A stretch of 64,000 bases of DNA, from the NCBI GenBank assembly GCA_903772945.1, contig CAICTM010000265.1, positions 1 to 64,000 on the forward strand, given 5' to 3'. Below are positions 53,044 to 61,834 of the stretch, piece after piece. Made by a program: the position numbers and the translations under genes. Source of the stretch: Seminavis robusta. Its lineage: Eukaryota; Bacillariophyta; Bacillariophyceae; Naviculales; Naviculaceae. A model generated the notes under the pieces. The model searched no databases and was not told the origin of the DNA. It saw only the letters and a list, made by a program, of their open reading frames with translations. How positions within the stretch are numbered: the stretch's first letter is position 1; each line of letters opens with the position of its first letter.

Positions 53044-54219
53044 ATGAAGACACCGCATCGATGGTTTCTCACTGCGCCGCTACTGCTGTTGTGTTCGTAT
53101 CTCGCAACCGCGAGTGACACTGGCGATGCAGATGATAATGATACTAGTTTCACCAGTGGCATGGCTGCCCAAGTCCGATTGCACGATGGCAACACGATGC
53201 CCGTGTTGGGATTGGGAGTGGCCCTCACTGCCGAAGCGACGTATTCCGCCGTCCAATCCTCACTTGAAGTGGGATACCGATTGATTGATACGGCCGCCGA
53301 AGAGTCCTATGGCAACGAAGATGCGGTCGGGCAAGCGATTCGAGACTACATCCATAAAGAAGAAACAACAACAATCACACGAGACAATGTCTTTGTGACG
53401 ACCAAACTGTGGGATTCGGATCATGGCTTTTACGAAACTCTAGAAGCATTTGACGAATCCTACGACACGTTGGATCTTGGAACGATGGATTTGTATCTCA
53501 TGCATTCACCATTTGGTGGGAGATTGATTGAAACATGGGATGCCATGCTATACGCTCAGTCGCAAGGACATGTCAAATCCATTGGAGTGTCGAATTTTGG
53601 CATTCCCCATTTGCAAGCCATTCTCGATAGTGGACGACCCTTGCCGGTCGTGAATCAAATTGAAATGCATCCACTGGTATTCCGACGACGTGCGCCTCTC
53701 ATTGAATGGTGTCAAAGACACAACGTGCAGATACAAGCCTACGGAAGTCTCATGCATGGATATCCGGAATGGTTGACCACACCGCAATTGTTGGTCGACT
53801 TGGCACGGAAATACGATTCTTCAGAGCAACAACAAGTCACAACGGCACAAATCCTCTTGAGATGGGCCTTGCAGCATGACTTTTTAATCATACCCAAGTC
53901 ATCGAAACGAAAACGCATTGTGGAGAATGCGCAATTGTACAATTTCTTTCTTTCAGAGGAAGACATGAAGCTTCTGGATGACTGGGGTGACAACGTCACA
54001 CCTCAACAGGGAAACTTGTACAAGATGGATTGGAACTGGAATCCCGTCGATGAAGCATCGGTTCATTTAGGCCGAACAGACTATTGGCCACACTATGAAG
54101 GTGTCGTTTGGGAAGACCACGAATACGACCACGAGGAACCAGAAGAAGGGGATGACGTCTACGAGGAGAGCGACGAAGATGAAATCGACGGCGACGCGGC
54201 AACCCACAATGAGCTATAG
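53044..54219 (+). CDS. Secreted or ER aldo-keto reductase with acidic tail
   Basis: Single exon. The ATG at 53044 (M-K-T-P-H-R-W-F-L-T-A-P-L-L-L-L) starts a good signal sequence, so it is preferred over earlier in-frame ATGs at 52969 and 53032; 391 residues. The AKR barrel shows G-N-T-M-P-V-L-G-L-G, the tetrad Asp in R-L-I-D-T-A with Tyr in E-S-Y-G-N-E, Lys in V-T-T-K-L-W and His in L-Y-L-M-H-S-P. It also has G-V-S-N-F, V-N-Q-I-E-M-H-P and I-P-K-S-S-K-R-K-R (NADPH loop). The tail of about 40 residues is rich in Asp/Glu (H-E-Y-D-H-E-E-P-E-E-G-D-D). It reduces carbonyls with NADPH; the substrate is unknown. Confidence 0.92.
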   Translation: MKTPHRWFLTAPLLLLCSYLATASDTGDADDNDTSFTSGMAAQVRLHDGNTMPVLGLGVALTAEATYSAVQSSLEVGYRLIDTAAEESYGNEDAVGQAIRDYIHKEETTTITRDNVFVTTKLWDSDHGFYETLEAFDESYDTLDLGTMDLYLMHSPFGGRLIETWDAMLYAQSQGHVKSIGVSNFGIPHLQAILDSGRPLPVVNQIEMHPLVFRRRAPLIEWCQRHNVQIQAYGSLMHGYPEWLTTPQLLVDLARKYDSSEQQQVTTAQILLRWALQHDFLIIPKSSKRKRIVENAQLYNFFLSEEDMKLLDDWGDNVTPQQGNLYKMDWNWNPVDEASVHLGRTDYWPHYEGVVWEDHEYDHEEPEEGDDVYEESDEDEIDGDAATHNEL

Positions 54220-54645
54220 CAGGCATTTCAATGGCAACATCCCAACAATCGAATTGTTTTCCACAGAGTAACGTCCTTTCGTCAATCCTTTGGGATTCCC
54301 ACTGCATCGCTAGCTACGGTAGAATGCACAACCAAAGCAGAGCACCTGACGACAGCTTCTTCTAGAATTTTCGCAGATGACTGCATGGTTGACATCAAGC
54401 GGGAATACAATCGAACCAATGAACAGCTCTTCCTACGATTGACCACTGTACTGCTGTTGTAGTGTCAAACTCTGAACTACCAGTCAAATTTACCCTTGAT
54501 CCTTTGACAAGCAAAGGATGATAGACCAAGATTGCAGTGCTTGCAAACCATTGCAAGTACCGCTGCTGCATCGCCAATATAGGCATGTTGCACATCTTTT
54601 GACTAGCAGCCCAAGAATGACGCCTACACTGTGTAGCTTGTTGAC
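54220..54645. other. Convergent intergenic region, possible unannotated last exon of the metzincin
   Basis: About 430 bases. On the minus strand it has about 120 bases (about 54500-54640) conserved with the sequence just downstream of the paralogous protease (about 56860-57010). That block includes CAGCAG|CGGT, which could be a splice acceptor. See the related finding. Confidence 0.4.
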
Positions 54646-55629
54646 CTACCTGTTTTCTATGATTTTCGTTTCATCCATCCCTTGAGCATCAGAAGCAGTC
54701 CCCATAGAGGACCTGGAAAACCAACATTCCAGAATTTGATCAAAGATTGGCTCGTAGTTGTATCGGAATATGCCAGCTTTCCAAATAAACAGTGTTGCAA
54801 TACTGCGAATAGAAGACATAATGTTGGATTGGCCATGCCAATCCGCATAGGTGTAGAGTTCGCCCGATACCTCGTCCGTGAAATCACCGGACAGAAGTTG
54901 CTCATTAGAGAACTGTGGGTATCTCAGATTCAATCCACAACCAGAATATTCCATGACCTGGGGTGCAACATCGCCAGGCATGGACGTGTGTAACAGACCA
55001 AATATATGACCAGCTTCGTGGCCTGCTACATACCCAAACAGGTTCTGGAAGGCAATCTTGACAAGAGGCCCAATCGAGTAAAAAAATGTGTTGTCTCTGG
55101 TGAGAGCAAATGCTGGTGCCTTGTAGTTGAGGCTCCCTCCTAAGGGAACATCTCCACTGGCACAACCATTGATATTTTGTCCCAACTTGGGAACCACCAA
55201 TACATTGATTCGGTCTACATTGTTGATTTGATCTTGGCCACCAGAACTGGCTCTGGCGGCAAATCTGATCAGAGCATTACCACAAACCATTTCTGATGGA
55301 TTGTCATAGTAGAACGAGTCATCAATCTCATAGATATCTCCAAGGATGAAGTCGACTCGACCGTCAAACCAATAGTTCATCCAAAATAGTTGTCCCGCCA
55401 TTCGAGATTTTGATATTGTATAGTCCTTGTACGGGATGATTCCCAGCCAACGTTTCTCTTCAAATAATCTGTAAAAATCCACGGTTACTTCACCTTTGTA
55501 GACACTGGCTTGGCCATTTTCACTGGCCCTCAAGGCTCGGTTCTTGTTGGACGCAAGCGATGGCCGCAGCAGCACTGCCATGCAAGCACATGTCAGCACC
55601 AAAAGTGCAAGACAGCCCCATCTCTTCAT
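54646..55629 (-). CDS. Secreted metzincin-type zinc metalloprotease, copy 1
   Basis: ATG at 55629 gives 327 residues in one exon. The N-terminus is a signal sequence or anchor (C-L-A-L-L-V-L-T-C-A-C-M-A-V-L-L, 6-21). The zinc motif H-E-A-G-H-I-F-G-L-L-H sits at 204-214 (ligands His204, His208, His214, base Glu205). A Met-turn-like S-N-I-M-S-S has Met271, 57 residues after the third His, so it fits metzincins. R-A-L-R-A near 31-35 could be a propeptide cleavage site. No assigned subfamily (astacin, reprolysin and matrixin spacing all differ). The stop directly follows AG|GTAGGT (donor-like at 54649), so one more exon may exist. It is about three quarters identical by eye to copy 2 at 57019-58047. 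Confidence 0.82.
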   Translation of the reverse strand: MKRWGCLALLVLTCACMAVLLRPSLASNKNRALRASENGQASVYKGEVTVDFYRLFEEKRWLGIIPYKDYTISKSRMAGQLFWMNYWFDGRVDFILGDIYEIDDSFYYDNPSEMVCGNALIRFAARASSGGQDQINNVDRINVLVVPKLGQNINGCASGDVPLGGSLNYKAPAFALTRDNTFFYSIGPLVKIAFQNLFGYVAGHEAGHIFGLLHTSMPGDVAPQVMEYSGCGLNLRYPQFSNEQLLSGDFTDEVSGELYTYADWHGQSNIMSSIRSIATLFIWKAGIFRYNYEPIFDQILECWFSRSSMGTASDAQGMDETKIIENR

Positions 55630-57018
55630 GGTTGTGCCTATTGTTGCCTAGTCGTTGGACTGTTACACACATTATGAGGTTTTCTTTTCGGAGACGAGTT
55701 GTTTTTGCCATGGGGATTGCCATGATCGGTACTAGAGTAGTTTCCGTAGATATCTCCCTATGGTACTCCTCAACCCCCTCTACTATGAAAGATATGGAGC
55801 ACCTTGGTGGCTTTCTTCCGGCTTTGGCTCTCTCTAGCTAGCTAGTAGTTTTGAAGGAGCACCTCTCTCTGGTGCGTTGGAAGAAGGAATGAGTCCTCTT
55901 CTTCAAAAGAGGGCTGGAGCGTTCCTCAATCGTGCATGTCCTTTTAAATCCGACCTAATTTTTGGTCGGTTTGGGGAAACTCGACGCTAAATCCGATTTT
56001 AGGGTCGGTTTCGAAACCCGACCCTAAATGAAACCCGTCCCTAAATTAGGGACGTTTTTTCAGAAACCGTCCCTATTTTTCAGAAACCGTCCCTATTTTA
56101 GGGTACGCCCTAATATTGGTCGTTCAATGTATTTACCACTCAGTCCCGCTTCCATTTAGGGACGTTTTTCAAACCGACCCTAAATGAAACCCGTCCTAAA
56201 TTAGGGACGTTTTCTGAAAACCGTCCCTATTTTTCAGAACCGTCCCTATTTTTAGGGCGGTTTTCAAACCCGACCCTAATATTGGTGCGTTTTCAATGTA
56301 TTTACCACTCAGTCCCGCTTTCATTTAGGGACGTTTTTCAAACCCGACCCTAAATCGAACCCGTCCCTAAATTAGGGACGTTTTTTCAGAAACCGTCCCT
56401 ATTTTTCAGAAACCGTCCCTATTTTTAGGGTCGGTTTCCAAACCCGACCCTAAAGGGAACCCGTCCCTAAATCCGTCCCAAATAATAGGGTCGGTTTTCG
56501 TTAAGACATGCACGATTGAGGAACGCTCCTGAGGCTTCACGGAGAGAGCTCAAGCGAACCGTTCCTCTTAGACGCACACTTGCCTTTACTTTATGCTCTC
56601 GGACCCCACCCTGCGAACACGCAAGGCTGCTTTTTGTGACATTCGAAGGGTTAGGAGTAATCTGGTTTATGGGCAGTGTTTGGGACCACGCGGTAGCTGC
56701 TACGACTAGCTAGCTAGCTAGTAGCAGCGCAGTGCCACCATAGTCGCACTTTCCATCTTGCGGATGACTGCAGCATGACATCAAGCGGGAATAGAATCAA
56801 ATCAAAGAGCAGCTCGCATGGACTGTACTGCTTCTGAGCGAACCGCCAAAATGATAATCCTTCATCCTTTGATAAGCAAAGGAAGACGATAGACCAATAT
56901 TGCAGTGCTTGGAAACCAATGCAAGCACCGCTGCTGCGTCGCCAATCTAACTACTAGGTAGGCATGTTGCACATCTTTTGACTATCAGCCCAAGAATGAC
57001 ACCTGCTAGCTGGTTTAC
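55630..57018. other. Region between the two protease copies
   Basis: It holds the promoter of copy 1 (55630-55915, including a TATCTACGGAAAC core near 55745), a 614-bp terminal-inverted-repeat element (55916-56529), a CTAGCTAGCTAG run near 56705-56722 and, from about 56860, a block similar to the 3' flank of copy 1. No protein-coding gene seen. Confidence 0.6.
55916..56529. mobile_element. Non-autonomous terminal-inverted-repeat element (MITE-like)
   Basis: Perfect 25-base terminal inverted repeats: 55916-55940 begins GGAGCGTTCCTCAATCGTGC and 56505-56529 is its exact reverse complement. The 560-base interior carries no open frame. It consists of about three imperfect copies of a roughly 160-base unit full of AGGGACGG/CCGTCCCT and AGGGTCGG/CCGACCCT palindromes, with a TGTATTTACCACTCAGTCCCG spacer in two of them. 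No clear target-site duplication is visible beside the ends (left flank GAGGGCT, right flank TGAGGCTT). Confidence 0.85.
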
Positions 57019-58047
57019 CTACCTGTCCTCTATGATAATTGTGTCACCCATCTCTGGAGCATCAGAAGTAATCCTGGCATAGGACCTGGAAAACCAACAT
57101 TCCAGAATTTGATCAAAGATTGGCACGTAGTTGTATCGAAACATCCCAGTGTTCCACAATTGCAAGAGCGGTGTTATAGTACCTCTGAAGGAAGACATCA
57201 TGTTGGATTGGCCTTGCCAATCCGTGTAGGTGTAGAGTTCGCCTGATACCTCGTCCCAAAACTTGAAATCACCGGACAGAACTTGCTCACTAGTGAACTG
57301 CGGGTATCTCAGATTCAATCCACAACCAGAATATCCAATGCCCTGGGGTGCATCATCGCCCTCCATGGATGTGTGTTGTAGCCCAAATATATGGCCAGCT
57401 TCGTGGCTTGCTAGATATCCAAACAGGTTCTGGAAACCAAACTTGCCAAGAGGCCCAATCGAGTAAAACCATGTGTTGTCTCTGGTGAGAGCAAATGCCG
57501 GTGCCTTCTCCAAGAAGTTCCCTCCTAGGGGAACATCGAAATTGGCACAAGCATTGGCACTTGGTCCCATGGGACCTTGTCCCAACTTGGGAACCACCAA
57601 TACGTTGATTCGGTCTACATTCCTGATATGATCTTGGCCACCAAACCTGTCGGAAAATCTGCCAAGAGCATTGCCACAAGTCAGGTCTGCTGAATTGTCA
57701 TAGTAGAACGGATCATCAATCTCGTAGACATCTCCAAGGATAAAGTTGACTCGACCCTCAAACCAAAAGTTCATCCAAAATATTTGTCCCACCATTCGAG
57801 ATCTTGACATTGTGTAGTCCTTGTATGGGATGATTCCCAGCCAACGCTTCTCCTCAAACAGTCTGTAGAAATCCACGGTTACATTGCCCTTGTAGACACT
57901 GGCTCCTCGGCCATTATTTTCACTGGCCCTCAAGGCCCGATTCTTCCTGGACACAAGCAATGGCCGCAGCAGCGCTGTCATGCAAGCACAAGTCAGCAGC
58001 AAAAGAGCAAGAGAGCCCGCCCATGGCTTGACCTGGAATCTCTTCAT
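57019..58047 (-). CDS. Secreted metzincin-type zinc metalloprotease, copy 2
   Basis: ATG at 58047 (M-K-R-F-Q-V-K-P) matches the start used in copy 1; 342 residues. Signal or anchor 10-30, R-A-L-R-A near 38-42, zinc motif H-E-A-G-H-I-F-G-L-Q-H at 215-225 (His215, His219, His225; Glu216), Met-turn-like S-N-M-M-S-S. Small insertions distinguish it from copy 1 (N-N-G-R-G near 44, G-P-M-G-P-S-A near 158, K-F-W near 262). The stop again follows AG|GTAGGT. The upstream flanks are also similar (GATCGGTACTAGAGTAG, about 58140 here and 55724 in copy 1), so the duplication covered promoter and gene. Confidence 0.85.
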   Translation of the reverse strand: MKRFQVKPWAGSLALLLLTCACMTALLRPLLVSRKNRALRASENNGRGASVYKGNVTVDFYRLFEEKRWLGIIPYKDYTMSRSRMVGQIFWMNFWFEGRVNFILGDVYEIDDPFYYDNSADLTCGNALGRFSDRFGGQDHIRNVDRINVLVVPKLGQGPMGPSANACANFDVPLGGNFLEKAPAFALTRDNTWFYSIGPLGKFGFQNLFGYLASHEAGHIFGLQHTSMEGDDAPQGIGYSGCGLNLRYPQFTSEQVLSGDFKFWDEVSGELYTYTDWQGQSNMMSSFRGTITPLLQLWNTGMFRYNYVPIFDQILECWFSRSYARITSDAPEMGDTIIIEDR

Positions 58048-58505
58048 GGTGGTGCCTATTGTTTGTTGCCTTGTAATTACAGTGGTTAAAAATAAGCACA
58101 TGGTGAGGTTTTAGCAGATGATTGCCAACGAAGATTCCCATGATCGGTACTAGAGTAGTTTCCGTAGAATCATGATTGAACTGATACCGGTACCTACCGT
58201 ATGGTTATGGAGCGACGTTCAACGCTTCTGGACTCTTCGTGCAAAGCACATTCAAGGCTTCCTCCTTCCTCCTTTTCGTGCAGCAATATTTTGAAGGAGC
58301 ACCTCCGTTCTTGGATCCAAGCCCACGAGCATGCAATGCTTTCTGCCATTCGAGCTTCGTAAGGGTTAGGAATTTCTGCTTTGGGCACCGCCGCTCGATC
58401 GCGAGTGCCATGGTCGCACTTTCTTCCTTGGCTTGTGGGGAAGCACCGCACAAATAACAACTCCATTTTCATCGTCAGCGCTTTGTCAAAAGGTTTCCAT
58501 CCGTC
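58048..58505. promoter_or_regulatory. Divergent region between protease copy 2 and the HA-repeat gene
   Basis: About 460 bases between ATGs at 58047 and 58506. The part nearest the protease (about 58138-58170, CGGTACTAGAGTAGTTTCCG) matches the flank of copy 1. No other element recognised. Confidence 0.45.
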
Positions 58506-60954
58506 ATGGCGTCATTGGTGGTGGCCGAAGACAACAACAACCATGACGAGGACAAGCCAGGATCTAGTAGTAGGCGCTCTACTACTATTTGGCATGACAG
58601 TCATGTGCAACGATTTGCCGAGCACGGCAAAAAGGGATGGAAGTGTCTGTGGTGCAACTTGTCCTTCCTGGGAGAACCCAACGCCACCAAGTGCTTGGCT
58701 CATTTGACGAGATCCGCTGGCAAGCACATCAAGCTCTGCACTTGCGCTACAATTCCAGCCGACAAGTTTGCCCATTACCGTCATCTTCAATTGGATTTGG
58801 AGAATCGTCGACGACGCAAAGATGGACAACCAGAAATTGGATTGGAGGAATTGCCCACGCCCGTCGCCACGGACAAGCAAGTGGGACCTCGGACGTGGGC
58901 GGATAGTCTGGAACTACTACGAGCATACAAAGAGGTGAGGATTGAAACAGAGAGAGCACTCTTTGTTCCACGTTGTCGCTGACTGACGCTCATCGCCATT
59001 CTATGCCATTCTTAGGAACATGGTGACTGTAACATTCCAAAATCTTACCAAAAAGACAAGGCACTCGGGGAATGGGTGGTCAAACAACGACAAAATCAAA
59101 GAAAACTACTTCCAGGTGTGTCTTTGTGTGTTGTCATATCATGACATTTGACATTTGACGTAGCTTTTTTTGTTTGTTTGGAACCATTCTCAACTTGGCT
59201 TTATTGCTAATTTTTCTTTTATCTTGTCTTCTCTATGTTTCCATGATTTGCCTGTATCTACTTCTTATGTAGAACAACGAAAACAAATGGAAGACTTGGG
59301 ATTCAACTTTGAAAGCCGCCAGGAACAGCAAGATAGAAAATGGGATGCCATGTTGGAGGAAACCAAAGCCTACAAGGAAAAACATGGACATTTCAAAATT
59401 CCCGCCAAGGCCACCAAGGACGAAAAACTCAAGGTTCTCTCCAGATGGATGAATTATCAACGACAACACTACAAAAAGAAAAATCTGGAGTTGTCGAGAG
59501 TGGAAAAACTCAATTCCATTGGCTTTGATTGGAGGGCTGACACGACGCGTGCCACCGCCAACACTAAAAAGACGACAACCAGCAATAGTAATGATGGCAA
59601 TAACAGCAACAACAACAACAACAAAAACCATGGCCACGAGGCACAATGGAAGGAGAATTACGACAAGCTCGCACAATTTCACAAAGAACACGGACACTGC
59701 AATCTACTGACGACACACTCCGACAAGTCACTGTATTTTTGGCTCAAACGACAACGAAATGCCTTTCACAAAAACCAACTACGAGACGACCGGAAAGAGC
59801 TGCTCGACCAAATTGGAGTTGCGTGGGACCCAAAGGGCGAAGAAGCATTGCAGAATGCTTGGAATGTTCAATTCGAACGGCTCCTGGAGTACGGCAAGGA
59901 ACACGGGACAGTGGCCGTTCCACATCGATACGCGCCTCACACCCTGGGAACCTGGGTAGCCAGTCAAAAACGGTTCTTTCGTGATGGCGTCATTGATCCG
60001 GATCGGGCGCGGCGGTTGTTGGATGCCGGTCTTCCGATTGTCGTCGAAAATGAACAGAGCTGGAATTCCCGCTACGAACGCATCAAGGCATTGGATGGGA
60101 GTGCTTGGCAGGATGTCCCCAAGCACGCGGACTTGGAAAAATGGGGACGACTGCAATTGATACTGGAGGAACGCAACAAGCTGGCTGCTGACCGACGAAG
60201 CAAGTTGGAAGCAATTGGCTTTTGCAACAACGAGCGCCCACAGTCGCCTGTGGGACCAAAAGCCACAACTATCAATTCTGTTTTGCCTACATCCAAGCCA
60301 CAAGCTACTGCAATCCCCACCGCCGATGCTGAGAAGGAGCATGAATCTACCCCCGATCTGGCAGGCACCAACTCGAACGCTCCTCGTGCCACCAACGTCA
60401 TCATGGAGTCCAGCTCCGCAATCTTGGTAGACACGGCCGTTGTTGAACAACCAATCGATCCGGCTCACAACCCACCCGCCGCACCTACACACGTGGCAGC
60501 ATTAGCAGCAGCTACAGCTCCGGACCAGCCGACGGCCCCCAATGCCGAGCCTGATCCCGTTGCGGACTTGCCCGCTATCGTCGATCAAGCTGTGATCACA
60601 TTGGAACGATATCCTGACAGTCCGCAGGCACCCGCGCTGGAAAAAGCACAGCAAAAAGTGGAACTGACAACGGATCCAGCTGCAATGGAATCAACTGACG
60701 GTGACAATCCTGTTGGTATCAAAGTAGCGGCAACAACCGAGGAAGAGGCAGCCAACAATCAGAAGCGAACCTGGCAGCAGAGCTTCGAGGTGCCCCAGGA
60801 ACACAAAGAAGAGCACAGAACTTGCACACTTCCGTCGGCGTACCCAGAGGACCCTACCCTCGTCCAAGGGTCGAAAAAGCAATGCACATCCAATCCCCAG
60901 CTCCCGTCAGAGCAAAACGACAAGCTGGAAGGCATCGGATTTGTTAGCATTTGA
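58506..60954 (+). CDS. BED-like zinc finger plus helicase-associated (HA) repeat protein
   Basis: Three exons (58506-58934, 59016-59115, 59273-60954) give 736 residues. A BED-like finger has Cys47-x2-Cys50, His66 and Cys78. Four or five HA repeats follow, each about 65 residues with W-x-x-x-x-x-L-x-x-Y/F-K-E-H/K-G-x-x-x-I/V-P and a G-x-W/L-x-x-x-Q-R half: about 128-194 (spanning both introns), 200-267, 300-362, 370-435, and a weaker one to about 490. The remaining 240 residues are Ala/Pro/Thr-rich and unstructured. No helicase motifs are present, although HA domains were named from helicases. A DNA-binding role is a reasonable inference. Confidence 0.82.
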
Positions 60955-61834
60955 ACAACAAATCGAAACAGAAGAAAACAATGTACATGTACTGTATCTA
61001 TATGAGCAGAGAAAACATCCTCTTCGCAGATATGCATCATGCTTGACCTGTGTCTCGTCCGTCACGTATCAGGATGTCTTCTCATGTCTTGCGTTGGCCG
61101 AAGCCAGCAGTTTCGAGACCGGCACGAGTACAAAGCTCAGGTAATGTATGTTGGGCAAGTAGCGGCGCCTTGTCTTGTCTTAGTAGTCTTGTCACCCGGA
61201 AGCGGTGTGAGCCTTGGAAAGAGATGTCTTTTTTTAAATTAAAAGTGGTACTATTGATCGGGCTCAGCACGATACAGTACGTCTGGTTGGACCCCCCAAC
61301 CGCGTTTTCTTAACACAAAGGGCTCCAATTCAAAAATTACTTTCGTCAGTCACCAGTGTATTCCTGTTGTTGCACCACACATCAGCTGTTGGTGGGTCCC
61401 GGATCCAAATCTGCCGCAGACAAAGTCAACAGTGCCTTTTCTTGCTCTCAAAGGCCATCAACACATCTGTCCATCGCATCAAATCCAGTGGAAGGGGCAC
61501 CTACTGGATCCAGTGGACGTGCAAGGACAATGATGGCGGCCCGGCAGTCCTGTGGGCATTTGATCTGGATGACAACCAATAAGTCGAGATTCTCCAAGTC
61601 CATCATAACACTTGAGTACTGATCACTGGCCTGTTTCTGCTTCTGGATGCCCATGAGCAGGTCATTGCTGCAACCTTTACCCTCGTTCCAACGATCAGTT
61701 TGCAACATCAGTCTGTTCTGCCCCTCCCTTTTCCCCAGAGGAAGCGCCATTTGGCCTTTGCATTCATTCTACCGATCATGCTAGCTAGCTAGATCTATCT
61801 TCCAAATCTATCAATCTTTTGACAACCCATTGAG
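60955..61834. other. Convergent intergenic region, nothing recognised
   Basis: About 880 bases between convergent genes. Small frames on both strands look like chance. A CTAGCTAGCTAGA run lies near 61778-61792. Confidence 0.5.

Noticed and set aside
56516-56713. Plus-strand frame of 65 codons overlapping the inverted-repeat element
   Set aside because: It starts within the terminal inverted repeat and shows no protein features.
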